Shown: positions 36,404 to 46,667, counted from the stretch's first letter. The stretch: DNA of 64,000 nt from Daphnia carinata (GCF_022539665.2 NC_081339.1:7809367-7873366), one strand, 5' to 3'. Notes: generated by a model not told the origin, from the letters alone. Program-made: numbers and translations.

Positions 36404-36963
36404 GGTTTCGCGTTTGGCTCGCTCAGTGCGAGTCTACTAAACCTGTTCGGAAGTAAACAGAGCCTGAAATCATGAAGGGCTTTTTTCAAGGTTTAAATTT
36501 ACCCGAAGCGTTCTTTTTTTACGGCATAACATTGATAATCTTAATGCATTCACCATAACTCTTGAACCTTGATTTTTCTTTTCTGGACAGGAAGTCAATA
36601 AAGTACTTTGCTTTACCGGAATCGTTAATTAAATTTTATTGTAAATTCTCATTTCGACCTTCGATGACTTCCTACTTCAATAAGAGTTAGGTAAGAAGAA
36701 CTAATCTTTCATTGGAGCAATAGTCACGAACGGTGGCCATAGTAACAGCTCATACTATTATATTGCACCACGCTGCTTTACAAAACGCGTTCAAAGCATC
36801 ACCTATATAACTGGTATTTTGCCTAAACGAATGTTGCGTTAGCAGCTAGAAAATTTTGCATTGCGCAACTACTCGTCCCTACAAGTATGTTAAACAATTG
36901 AGTTTCGTTGATCCAGTAATAATCGGATGAAACTTGCGTGGTGTTAGGTGATGACACGAAAAT

Positions 36964-36987
36964 GGGAATTCCCGACTTGGGATTCCC
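36964..36987 (+). promoter_or_regulatory. Paired kappaB-like sites upstream of B1
   Basis: GGGAATTCCC at 36964-36973 and GGGATTCCC at 36979-36987, with starts 15 bp apart, 38 and 52 nt upstream of the TATA box. GGGAATTCCC is a palindromic match to the Rel/NF-kappaB consensus. Paired sites at this distance are typical of insect immune peptide promoters. Confidence 0.6.
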
Positions 36988-37024
36988 GAAAACCTTCCAA
37001 CGCTCACGGCTAAAGAAAGCTAGA

Positions 37025-37031
37025 TATATAA
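37025..37031 (+). promoter_or_regulatory. TATA box of B1
   Basis: TATATAA in CTAGATATATAAGC, about 88 nt before the B1 start codon. Confidence 0.55.
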
Positions 37032-37112
37032 GCTGCGGAACATCGATATTCAAACAGTATCTTCTTCACAGTTTTCACAAAGAGCTTCCTCCCACTAAAG
37101 AAACAGACAAAA

Positions 37113-37528
37113 ATGAACAAGGTAATTATTTTTCGTTCAGAATTTTTTCTCAAAGTAATTATCATTGTTTTTAAATAGATGTTGGTGGTACTGATTGTTG
37201 CTATGATGTTGGCCAATTGTTCTGCCCTCCCAACATTCGGATATGGCGGATGTGAGTTTGTTTCTATGTCCAGCGATTTCAGTTGATTTATACATTACTT
37301 TACTTCTTTTCTTGTTTTTACCAAAAAGTCGGCCCTTCTGGAACTGGCGCTGGATTCGGAACTGGTCAGGCTGGTTTCGGTGGCGTCTCAGCTAGTGGGG
37401 TAGGCATTTCCAGTGCCCAGAATGGTGGATTTGGCTATGGATCAGGATCAGGATCTGCTTCCAGCGGTGGTTATTTCGGTGGGCAACACGCATCTGGTAC
37501 CGGACATGGCTTTTCTTTTGGAAAATGA
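37113..37528 (+). CDS. Family B small Gly-rich secreted protein, copy B1
   Basis: Exons 37113-37121 (Met-Asn-Lys), 37179-37251 and 37329-37528 give 93 residues. Signal peptide MNKMLVVLIVAMMLANCSA, then LPTFGYGG. The last exon is a glycine-rich module: GTGAGFGTGQAGFGG, VSASGVGISSAQNGG, GSGSGSASSGGYFGG, ASGTGHGFSFGK. This module is clearly related to the C-terminal part of family A, while the N-terminal part differs. The two kappaB-like sites in the promoter make immune induction a good hypothesis. Closest relative is B3 (42235), its mirror partner. AATAAA lies at 37614-37619. Confidence 0.86.
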
Positions 37529-37529
37529 G

Positions 37530-38747
37530 AACATTTATTAGTCTCTGTGTTTTCTTTGTTAACGTTTGTTACCGATTGGAATTTTTTATATTGATGTTAT
37601 AATGTTTAAAGGAAATAAAGTAGCAGTTGTACGACATGCTGGCAGTTTCGCTGTTTCCATATGAGCTCCCAACGTCGAACTGAGCACACATGACATGAAA
37701 TTCTGACTGAAACCTACGGTTAATGCCCCCACCCCTTACTCAATAGCGAATCTGCCCGTACCTTAGCAACCAACAAGTTGGCAATTCGTTCAAAAGCGCT
37801 CTAAAAACAAATTTAAAGGGACGGGCACGCTTACAGCACTTTTAGTCGTCTCCACTTTAACCCACCTTTTCTACAATACCTCTGTTTGGTGGCACCTTCC
37901 TTCAGGCTTGTAAACAGTAGGGGTACACAGGGGTGCATAAGGATCGACTAGTCCTTGCACAATTTGTTTTACGACGATTTGTACAGGAATTTTCCTTGCC
38001 CAGCCTTAACTCAGTGCCTTGGTGCCAAGTATTCAAACGCGTACCGTCCCTTGGCTAACGGGAATAACTTTAACGAAAATATATTTTCCCTGATTTAACT
38101 TCGTAAAACGATCATTGGAAAAAGGAAACAATATAATAAGGCATGAAACAAGTATTATTCGCAACAGAATGCTAGTATTCTTTTACATGGCCCCCTTTCT
38201 CTGTTAAGTCTTAAAAATGGGCTGTATTACCATACGGGACGAGATCCCCGTTCAACCTTTCTATTTATTGAAAAGTCACAAAATAATTAGGAATCTACTC
38301 ATTCAATTAAAATAATGTGTAAATTTGTTCTATTAAAAGCGTGAAAAGCTGTGAACTAGATATCGTCCATTTCCCGCTGGCCTATATCGCACTATGTTGT
38401 TGGCGCAATTATACATCGATAAAACTTTAATAATGAAATATTTTTGCAAAAATCATCTTGAACATTGTGTGTTAATTTAAAATAAACTTAGATTACCATC
38501 CAAAATTAAAATTAATCATCAAGTTATGTTTAAAATGGCAAAAAAGTGTAGTGGGGTACGGTCACGAGTGGCGTGGGATTCCCCATTTTAGTACTTGTAA
38601 ATCACGAAAATCAATGGCGTATCTAATTACGCTTGTTTTCTCAACGTGTATTGACATACAAGGATTTCAGTTGCGGAATTTTACATCGCCAAGTTGAACT
38701 GTGTTCAGTAAATTGTGCGGAATAGTGATTTCATTCAGGACTTCGAG
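37530..38747. other. Spacer, nothing recognised
   Basis: No supported exon between B1 and the orphan gene at 38748. Confidence 0.4.
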
Positions 38748-39296
38748 ATGATGTGCTTTACTCAGTTGGCTCGAGGAGTCGGTGCGCTTGCGGCCGGAAC
38801 TACTGGGGCCGTTGCTTTCAAGCTTGCAAAGGAGGAAAGGGTTTTGAGGTTCCCTAAAAACCAGATTAGCGAACGTATCGCCAAGATTCGACTGGAAGAG
38901 CAGTCAGTGGATATGACAATGAAGTGCGAGGAATTCCTGCAGGCTAAGAAACGGATGGATGCTTGGATCAGATGGCAGAGTCTTCCTCCGCTTTCTCCTG
39001 ACTATCCAGCAGAACCCGATCACCGCGCTTCAGTTGCTGATGGTAAGATGGATGAGGGGGCGAAGATGACGAGATCAGCTCGTTTCACAGTCGCCGATTA
39101 TGCAGCTGCAAATCGTGTCGATCTGGAGGATTTAGAAATGAGCCCTAAGGAGGTGAAGGATATTATTCGTGATTGGCGAACGCAGCAAAATGGATACCGT
39201 TCGGCCGCCGAATACAGTTCGCAAGTGAACAATGGTTGGGCCAAAACGTCGGCGTTCAAGATGTTGAACTGGATTAGCCGTCGCGTGAGATTTTGA
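38748..39296 (+). CDS. Single-exon orphan, 182 residues, between the arms of the mirrored cluster
   Basis: Starts at the first of two adjacent ATGs (MMCFTQLARGVGALAAG). After a hydrophobic segment (about residues 9-25) the protein is charged and helix-prone: KEERVLRFPKNQ, RIAKIRLEEQS, KCEEFLQAKKRMDAW, then WQSLPPLSPDYPAEPDH and a basic end (WISRRVRF). Base use looks coding: the frame stays open for 183 codons at balanced composition. It might be a small membrane or mitochondrial protein, or a retrocopy, since it has no introns among intron-rich genes. I do not recognise a family. Confidence 0.6.
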   Translation: MMCFTQLARGVGALAAGTTGAVAFKLAKEERVLRFPKNQISERIAKIRLEEQSVDMTMKCEEFLQAKKRMDAWIRWQSLPPLSPDYPAEPDHRASVADGKMDEGAKMTRSARFTVADYAAANRVDLEDLEMSPKEVKDIIRDWRTQQNGYRSAAEYSSQVNNGWAKTSAFKMLNWISRRVRF

Positions 39297-39326
39297 AGAG
39301 CCGTTTTCACGGTTCTTGTGGATCAA

Positions 39327-39679
39327 TTTGGATATCAGATATCATTAACGAAAAATTTTGCTTTTCGTTTTACCTGATTAATTTTCTGGCACTTGAAACT
39401 TTGTTGCTTATCTCAGGAGATGATTTTACTTGGCTCTGGGATTTGAGATAGCGCAAGTTTCGCTTCAGTTCCAGATGGATGGTTTTTTAATCGAAGGGAA
39501 GCTGGGGAATAACATGAAATTAATTTGGATACCAGCTTTGATTAACGAAAATTTGGCTTTTCGTTTACCTGGCACATTTACTGGCATTTGAGACTTTGTT
39601 GCTAATCTCAGTGGCTGATTTTACTTGGCTCTTGGATTTTGAGATAGCGCAAGTTTCGCTTTAGTTCCAGGTGGATGGA
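39327..39679. repeat. Two-copy direct repeat, period about 197 bp, 3' of the orphan gene
   Basis: Units start with TTTGGATA(T/C)CAG at 39327 and 39524 and end with AGTTCCAG(A/G)TGGATGG at about 39482 and 39679. Shared stretches include GATTTTACTTGGCTCT and GAGATAGCGCAAGTTTCGCT. Non-coding duplication, possibly in a 3' untranslated region. Confidence 0.75.
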
Positions 39680-39715
39680 TATTAGCCCGAAGAAAAGCTC
39701 GGGAAAAACACAAAG

Positions 39716-39901
39716 ATGGAAAAGGATAAACGGCGTGATGCTCCTAGCGGAGAAGATGTGATCGAACAGGTATTGCATCATTGCTTAATGACGTCATCAA
39801 AATTCCCTTATTCTGGTTTAACTCATTACGAATTCGGACACAGGATTCGCAACAAGGATATGGAAGATTGTTTAAACTTTATGGATAAACATTCCAGTTG
39901 A
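39716..39901 (+). CDS. Possible small protein, 61 residues
   Basis: An ATG-initiated ORF directly after the second repeat unit: MEKDKRRDAPSGEDVIEQVL and ending FMDKHSS. Composition is not low-complexity and it is hydrophilic. There is no homology I recognise and no clear promoter. It could be a chance ORF or an exon of the upstream orphan transcript. Confidence 0.2.
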   Translation: MEKDKRRDAPSGEDVIEQVLHHCLMTSSKFPYSGLTHYEFGHRIRNKDMEDCLNFMDKHSS

Positions 39902-40691
39902 TGTGTTAGTCTGAAAGAAATGAGAAGACCGACAGTATCCATTTGCATGTGAGTACTGAAAAGTGCTCCATACTTTGGTAAAGACGGCGTCTTCTCAAAT
40001 TTCTTATATGTTTCTAACGCAGGAAAGGATTGATCCCTCGATTCATACATCGGATGGAGAACTCAACTAAGCTTCCGCATCAAGCGTACTTGGCTGTTAG
40101 TACGCAAAATTCCATGTATATACAAATTTCACTTTATTTTCAATGTACATACGTCAAAATTCTAATAAAAAACCTATATAAACGAACTAGTGTGTCTTTT
40201 TCATTGCTTTCCGCTGTTCATTCTCCAAAATAAAATCCCTTTCCAAAACCAGTTGCGTATTGTCATCGAACGGGCCATTCGTAACATGCCATATCTCAGA
40301 TTTTAATTCGACGCAAAATTTGCAATTCTATAAGCACAATAAATCCAACTTTGCTCAATTATGGAGTCAACGGTGGGGCCAGTTTAAAATTCAGCTCTAA
40401 CTCCAGCAACATAAGTAAGTTGAAGGAAACTTGAAAAAACAAGACATTTAGTTGCGTTGTGTGCAAAGAGGACTCCATGCACAATCAAGCAGTTGCTCTA
40501 ATTAATCTCCACGTATCATACAGTCAAGCTAAGAAATAACAATTGCAAAGGGCACAGTCACCCAAGTACCATGATAAAGACGAATACGATCCCATACGTT
40601 TAGCATTGTATTTGTTAAACTCAAACCACGAAAAAACAAACAAAAATAGAACCTGATGTTACATTGTCAAAATTTGCTGCTCTCCACGGTT

Positions 40692-41110
40692 TCATTTTCC
40701 ATGAGAATAGCCACTTCCAGTACCAGTTGCAAATTGTCCACCGAGAAAACCACCATTGTAGGCTGATCCTGATCCCGATCCAGAGCTGAATCCACCGTTG
40801 TAAGCGTTTGAGATTCCTACTCCGCTGGCTGAAGCACCACCGAAGCCAGCTTGGCCTGTTCCGAATCCAGCTCCGCTGCCACCTCCATCTACATCCATAA
40901 TAAACCACGCAATGAAAATCGACCAAAAGATTATTAACAAAACAAGGTTGTACTTACATCCAGGATAACCAAAATACTGTGAACGGGCGGAGCAGCACAT
41001 CACAGCCATGGCAAGTACTAGGCAGATCAAAATCTATTCGAGCAAACAATCAAATTTGATTGTTAAACTAAAAATAAATTCTGCTTGAATGACACTATTA
41101 CCTTGTTCAT
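40692..41110 (-). CDS. Family B small Gly-rich secreted protein, copy B2
   Basis: Exons 41102-41110, 40958-41033 and 40692-40888 give 93 residues. Signal peptide MNKILICLVLAMAVMCCSAR, more diverged than in B1 and B3. The glycine-rich module has GAGFGTGQAGFGGASASGVG, ISNAYNGGFSSGSGSGSA and ATGTGSGYSHGK. Tyrosine and asparagine replace some residues of B1. It lies beside B3 in the same orientation and is probably an older tandem copy outside the simple mirror pattern. Confidence 0.84.
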
Positions 41111-41186
41111 TTTTTTAAAACGCGGAAGAGTTGTCTTGTAGAAATGTTGAAGTGCTAATGTTTGTCGTTATGCGTTCATAATGGCT

Positions 41187-41192
41187 TTTATA
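41187..41192 (-). promoter_or_regulatory. TATA box of B2
   Basis: Minus-strand GCTATAAAAGCC, about 77 nt before the start codon. Confidence 0.6.
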
Positions 41193-41248
41193 GCTCGTGT
41201 CTTTGGCTTCTGCCTGCTTTCTTAGCCATCGGTTGTTTGGTTGGGTCT

Positions 41249-41258
41249 GGGCTTTTCC
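41249..41258 (-). promoter_or_regulatory. Single kappaB-like site upstream of B2
   Basis: Plus strand GGGCTTTTCC, 57 nt from the TATA box, at a position close to that of the sites in B1 and B3. It is a weaker match and I see no second site at 15 bp. Confidence 0.4.
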
Positions 41259-42234
41259 GTTTGATGGTGTCACGGGGAACAAACAAAGAAATTACAGAAA
41301 CCGATTATTACTGGATATTCGGGAACTGTCTCCATGTTATCAACTGGCCCCTCCCCAAACGCCACAGAATTCCCCGAATGGTTGCCAACATACAAGAAGC
41401 ATTTCCCTGTGTCGTGAACTGAAAATCTCTGTAACTCTGGCAACTCGATCAAGAAAACTAATTCACGTTTTCATTACTTGTTTTTCTTTTGGGTCATACA
41501 GGTTCAAAGCGATCTGAGAATTGTTGACAAAGTTTCATCATCTTGGATGAGTTGCAATATGAATGTCCATGTTAGACTGTTTGCGCAGGATGATCTCTTT
41601 ATGCTGGGCGCGCCTGAACAAAAATTCGATCGGTAATTCCAAAAATGGAAGTAAAAGGCAGAGGCAAATATATGCGTTCGTGCAGTTCACCGAATACAAA
41701 CAAGACAACGAATCTATTCGAGAAAAAAATGAAGGTCTGCGGAGCCATTTTTTTACGACACAGTCGTGTTTTTTATTGCATATTGTCTTTTGCACGATGA
41801 CGTGATTTCCTAGGTCATCAAGGTCACATAGAAGAGAGTCTTTGGCCGAACTGCTATGGTACTAAAGGTTCTAATCCAAGTTCGCTTGTGATAAACGTGC
41901 CCGCGTTGTGATTGATTTAAAACATCAGACGTAAATGTGCTTTAGCTTTAGCGAGCATTCTAGCTAAGGCATCATGTATGGTTCAGCATGATAAGAATCC
42001 AATCACAGATGCAAACCTGTTCCATGTCCGCACCAAATATTTGTTGTGGACACACAACATTAACACGCATACAATAACAAACAAATTCCCCTGACTCGGA
42101 AATTGAGATTACTATAAACACGGTGTGTCTTAATTTTTGTTTTTTTTGTATTGTCGAAATAAAAACAAATGAATTGAACAAAGGGACACCTGACTTTACA
42201 TAGTAAACAAAAATTATGGCACTTCAGTTTTCAT

Positions 42235-42665
42235 TCATTTTCCGAAAGAAAAGCCGTTTCCAGTGCCAGTTGCGTATTGCGGACCGAAGAGACCACCGCT
42301 GAAAGCAGATCCTGATCCCGATCCAACACCAAATCCACCATTGTAAGCACTAGAAATGCCTACTCCGCTGGCTGATACACCACCATAACCAGCTTGGCCA
42401 GTTCCGAAGCCAGCTCCGGTTCCACCAGGGTAATCTATTGAATGGCATTAAGAAATACACAGAAAATCACAGCTGACAACAAAAATGTTTTAAAAGTTAA
42501 ACTCACATCCACCAATTCCAAAGGTTGGGAGGGCAGAGCAGTTCGCCAAAACCATAACGACAATAAGGACGGCAAGCATCTGTTGTAAAATAAAACAAGT
42601 AAATTCCAGTGTAATTTTTAAAATGTTTTCTTAAATCCAGTAAATAGCGATACTACCTTGTTCAT
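42235..42665 (-). CDS. Family B small Gly-rich secreted protein, copy B3
   Basis: Exons 42657-42665, 42507-42579 and 42235-42434 give 93 residues. Signal peptide MNKMLAVLIVVMVLANCSA then LPTFGIGG, nearly the same as in B1. The module reads GTGAGFGTGQAGYGG, VSASGVGISSAYNGG, ATGTGNGFSFGK. Identical exon lengths to B1 (9, 73 and 200 nt) support its role as the mirror partner of B1. Two kappaB-like sites precede it with the same 15-bp start-to-start distance. Confidence 0.86.
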
Positions 42666-42746
42666 TTTTTCCAACGCGAAAGAAAGTGTTTTTCTCAGGA
42701 GTACAAGTAGGCGACTGCTTGCCGATGCCTCCGCGTTCTCCCAGTA

Positions 42747-42752
42747 TTTATA
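42747..42752 (-). promoter_or_regulatory. TATA box of B3
   Basis: Minus-strand ACTATAAATACTGG, about 82 nt before the start codon. Confidence 0.55.
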
Positions 42753-42789
42753 GTTGGGTTTTCCAGCCTAAAGCTCTTCCCTTGTGGTT

Positions 42790-42813
42790 GAAATTCCTAG
42801 CTTGGAATTTCCC
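42790..42813 (-). promoter_or_regulatory. Paired kappaB-like sites upstream of B3
   Basis: Minus-strand GGGAAATTCC (42804-42813) and AGGAATTTC (42790-42798), with starts 15 bp apart as in B1, and 38 and 52 nt from the TATA box. Confidence 0.55.
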
Positions 42814-43567
42814 ACTCTATGCAGCCGCTCAACATCATCTGGTTTTAACCAGATCTCTTTTACGAGAGGTTGTTTCGCCCAGCTTTGCTTCCTGGATGGG
42901 CCATTTCACATGGGAAAAATTATATGACGTGAAATCGGTTTCACAGAAAGTTATTAAAACTGCGAATAGTTTGCCATATCCTGGATACAAGTGTGCGAAT
43001 CAACTCCAGAAATGGCCGTGAAAGGCCATTGCATAGCGTGTTGAACTCGAGCCTAATGTTACATAAACAAATGCTTTGTGCCCTACCAAATTATGTTGGA
43101 ACGCCCCCTATCTCAGTCATGAAGTTCCAGACGTAATATTGGATTTCTTTCTGTGAATTATAAACAAATTTTTTATTAGGGCTGGACTAAATTTATGCAT
43201 ATAGATAGCCTGAATAATACTTCCTCTCTGTTTCATTTCCTTCTTTCCATAAAAGTTGCAACTATCCATATCTAATACCGACAGCATAAAGGCTTTTCAA
43301 GGTTGAATCAAATATGCATATGTGGACTAGAAGCAAAATGTATTGTGTGACAACGGCTCGGTGAATAGATTTCCTCTTAAGAAAAATAATAAAGGATTCA
43401 TAATTTTCCTATGGGCGCGTAATTACTAGCTGTCAAGTACTGAAATACTATCATGAAAAACAAGTTACGAAAAACACGAACCTTGGAAAAACCCTTGATA
43501 TATTCAGGTTCTTTTCATTGCGAACAGGTTTGTGCGCACTTGCTTTGAGCCAAGGAAAGGTAAAGTC
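42814..43567. other. Spacer between B3 and C2 promoters
   Basis: Non-coding, A/T-rich. I find no exon and no long similarity to the equivalent spacer of the left arm (36404-36963). Confidence 0.4.
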
Positions 43568-43611
43568 TTTAAAAAACCGCAATCAGGACCCCAAAAACTA
43601 ACCAGTTGCAC
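43568..43611 (+). promoter_or_regulatory. Core promoter of C2 (TTTAAA plus CAGTTGCAC)
   Basis: TTTAAA at 43568-43573 and CAGTTGCAC at 43603-43611, 35 nt apart. GAGCCAA lies shortly upstream of the TTTAAA in both C1 and C2. Confidence 0.55.
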
Positions 43612-43676
43612 CATCAGCTATCGACTGAAAACAAGTTGTCACCGTTGACCGATATCAAGTATTCTATATTGCTATC

Positions 43677-44049
43677 ATGAAGGTACATGAGCTATTTTAA
43701 TCTTATACAATTCACGAGAAATGATTTGTTTATTTCTTTTGCAGGTATTCGCTCTTCTTCTGTTAGTCAGTGTCTCTGTAGTGTACTCTGCACCCCAACA
43801 CAGTAAGTGGAAACCCAAATAATGGATTTAAAAATGGAATAATTGTGTATTTCTTTTTTTGCAGTCGAATTTGCCATTTTTGATGTAATTAACTCGGCTA
43901 TACCGAACGTTGTTGTCAACGCTCCATTCGCGAACATCCCATTTGCACCATCTCAAGGAGGAGCTTTCGCCTTCGCCTCCGCTCACGCTCCGGTCAGTCA
44001 GGTCTTCACGGTGATTCGTGATGATGACGATGACGACAGAAGAAAATAA
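43677..44049 (+). CDS. Family C small secreted protein with Asp-rich tail, copy C2
   Basis: Exons 43677-43682 (Met-Lys), 43745-43802 and 43865-44049 give 82 residues. Signal peptide MKVFALLLLVSVSVVYS is identical to that of C1. The mature part has APQHIEFAIFDVINSAIPNV, a region eight residues shorter overall than C1, PSQGGAFAFASAHAP and the tail VIRDDDDDDRRK. Orientation is opposite to C1, as expected for the mirror arm. Confidence 0.84.
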
Positions 44050-44099
44050 CTACTGACGATTCTCATCAACATTTGATTTTAAATATGTAAATAAAAGTT

Positions 44100-45024
44100 T
44101 CTTTTTCCGTTGAAGAGGAAACTGACGTTCCGTTCAAACTTCTTGAAAATACAAAACCTTCAATCATTCGTTGTAGTGGCCATGCCTTCTTTTTGATCTT
44201 TCTATTCTATTCGCATTAAATGCTTTTGTCACGTATAAACCATAAAATTTTGCAAAAGCAAGCTATGACTCACGAATTTCCACCCCGTAAAGCAAAACGA
44301 TTTGCAATGGAAATTAGAAAGAGCCAGAACAATTGCACCTTGAGGCCATAGGAAAATTTATAAAAAAACAGGTCGCAACCAGCAGATTTGCGAAATTTGC
44401 TTTACAGATGATTTGAATTCAATTACCACAGCCCCGAGAGCAGCTTCATGAAATTTTATATACCTTAGCTGAAATATCCAGCTTTTGACAGTTACAAATG
44501 TCTTATGCACCTCCATATTGACTGTTACTAATTTGTTGTTTTGTTTACAATATTAACGGGCACAATCATTTAATAAACTGACGCGGAATCATTTTTAAAA
44601 CGATCTTACGATGTCATTTAAAAAGTAAGACTCTCCGCTCTCTATTCTTCCCTACTTCCGTTGTAAGGCAATCTTTCTATACTGACGTTCCTGCTGAAAC
44701 AATTAACTTATCCTTTCAAAATCCATATCTGCCAATTCACGAGGAGCCTCTCGATAAGCGTGCGAGTACAAATGTCGACGGGCAAGAGACATCCTTGAAA
44801 GAGCAATTTCACTGCCTAAATCTGGCTTGACGCAGAATAAATGGTGACAATTTTCTTTGTTCGCAGATAATTGTTTCAACTTTGACGTGCACATCTGAAG
44901 GTGAACCAGTTCATACGTCGTGTGCGAGAAAATGAAAGTGTTCCCATTGCCGAATCTATTGAAAATTCGGAACTGAACAAAAACGCTAGACACAGAGGAA
45001 ATATGAATACAATGGTCATGAAAA
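44100..45024. other. Spacer between C2 and A2, nothing recognised
   Basis: No supported exon. Minus-strand ORF 44703-45035 lacks family features. Confidence 0.4.
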
Positions 45025-45046
45025 CTAGGTCGCATTACCTTGGACC
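45025..45046 (+). promoter_or_regulatory. Conserved family A upstream element (copy A2)
   Basis: Reads CTAGGTCGCATTACCTTGGA, the reverse complement form of the element upstream of A1 and A3, 38 nt before the TATA box. Confidence 0.6.
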
Positions 45047-45084
45047 GCAGAGTTGCATGGTACAGACTAACGGTGCGTTTTGCA

Positions 45085-45090
45085 TATAAA
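45085..45090 (+). promoter_or_regulatory. TATA box of A2
   Basis: TATAAA in TTGCATATAAAAGC, 47 nt before the start codon, nearly the same sequence and distance as in A1. Confidence 0.65.
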
Positions 45091-45136
45091 AGCAGCTAGT
45101 GGAACATCAAACAAACAGAATCAAACAATCCTCAAA

Positions 45137-45703
45137 ATGAATAAGGTACCATATCCTTTTTTGCGAAGCTTTTTCCTCTTTGATATTTATTTTATTTTAT
45201 AATATTTTCGTTTTGAAATATAATCAGGTCATCATCACCCTAGCTCTGTTGATCGCTGTGACTGTGGCCGTGCCACAAGGAAGAAGATTTGGTGGCAATA
45301 CTTTTGGACGTCCCGTTGTTGGACTACGCCCCATTGGTGGTGGACTAGGAGGATTAAATTTATTTGGTTAAACGACATCTTCGTATAGAGCGCTCGATTC
45401 TAAATCTAATCTTTGAAATTCTGTTTTCTAAACCATAAATAGGAGGTAGTGGAACCGGTGCCGGTGCTGGAACAGGATCTGCTGGCTTTGGAGGAGTTTC
45501 AGCTTCAGGAGTAAGTGAACTTGTTCTATAGGTATTTGATACAATGTGTTCATGGTTGCATTAATCTCGTTCAGGTCGGCATTTCAAGCGCCCAGAACGG
45601 TGGATTCGGTACAGGCAGTGGAAGTGGATCGGCTGGATCCAACTTTTTCACCGGCCAGAACTTCGCCACTGGTACCGGTAGCGGACAGAGTGCCGGCAAA
45701 TAA
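45137..45703 (+). CDS. Family A small Gly-rich secreted protein, copy A2
   Basis: Exons 45137-45145, 45228-45366, 45443-45510 and 45575-45703 give 114 residues. Signal peptide MNKVIITLALLIAVTVA, then VPQGRRFGGNTFGRPVVGLR and PIGGGLGGLNLFG. The last two exons encode GTGAGAGTGSAGFGG, VSASGVGISSAQNGGFGTGS and FATGTGSGQSAGK. An in-frame stop just after exon 2 means that the GTTAAA donor must be used for the full protein; if not spliced, a short 47-residue form would result. It is the mirror partner of A1, with aligned introns. Confidence 0.86.
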
Positions 45704-46667
45704 TTTCTATGTTGTACATACATCCTAGCTGACGAATATTGGCATGTCCTGTAAAATACTTTTTGATAATAAATTAAAAGAATACCATTTGACATGTTCC
45801 TGATACAGTTTCTTGTTACTTACGGCGGGTTACATAGCATCTCGTTTTCCATTACGTTGCACGAAGTCTTAAATAGCATTGTCATACGAAAAGAATGTGC
45901 AGCAGACGGACTGTACTATCCCAGCTGGTGCACCTTTGAAATCCAGATTCATCCAGTTCTCTTTGACTTACCAATTACTTTGAGGCAGAAATGGAAAGGA
46001 AGAATTAAAGATGATGAACAATTAAGAATGCCCCAGCATACAAACATATGTGTTGTGTATAGGGGGGATTTTTCTCGCAAACAATTGGAAAAAAACTTGA
46101 GGGGAACAGAATTTATTCGCAGGATAGTACGAAATGATTTTTGTATGCGTCCATCACGATGAACCGAAATGAGAAAAAAGAAATACCAGGCAGAAAGAGG
46201 AAGAGACAAAACAAAAGCAGAGTGTTTGCAGAACACAACAAGGAAAGTACATCTATCATCGACACTGAACGGATAGTGTTCCATGCAATCAGATCTCCCC
46301 GGAATAATATGGCGAATGATTGCACTCGATTCCAGCGATCGTGTCACGGACTACTGCACTAATAAGTCATGTCTCAAAAAGAGCCTCATGTGAATCTGCT
46401 GGTGAGCTTCCGTGCATGTTGCAACCTTCGATGTTGCGATGAGCAGCTCATCCCGTTATCATTACTAAAATTAGCAAGTATCCCATTAACACTAGACTAC
46501 TAAACAAAAATAGCTAAGTGGTCTTGTTACTGTTTAATCGATATAGATAGAGTATCATCCGTAAATTGATAAAACAATTAGGAACAGATTGAATAAAGTA
46601 AATATTTATTGTGTTTCTCCAATGTTTTTACAATTGTATGTGTGCGGTTGGTCAGAATTGAAATAAA
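45704..46667. other. Spacer between A2 and A3, nothing recognised
   Basis: The two A genes converge here. Overlapping ORFs on both strands near 45794-46362 have no family features; I regard them as chance. Confidence 0.4.

Noticed and set aside
39327-39679. CRISPR-like repeat
   Set aside because: Only two long imperfect units, no short identical repeats with spacers, and a eukaryotic context.
45794-46362. Protein-coding gene between A2 and A3
   Set aside because: ORFs overlap on both strands, lack family motifs, signal peptide and splice structure, and have no promoter that I can support.
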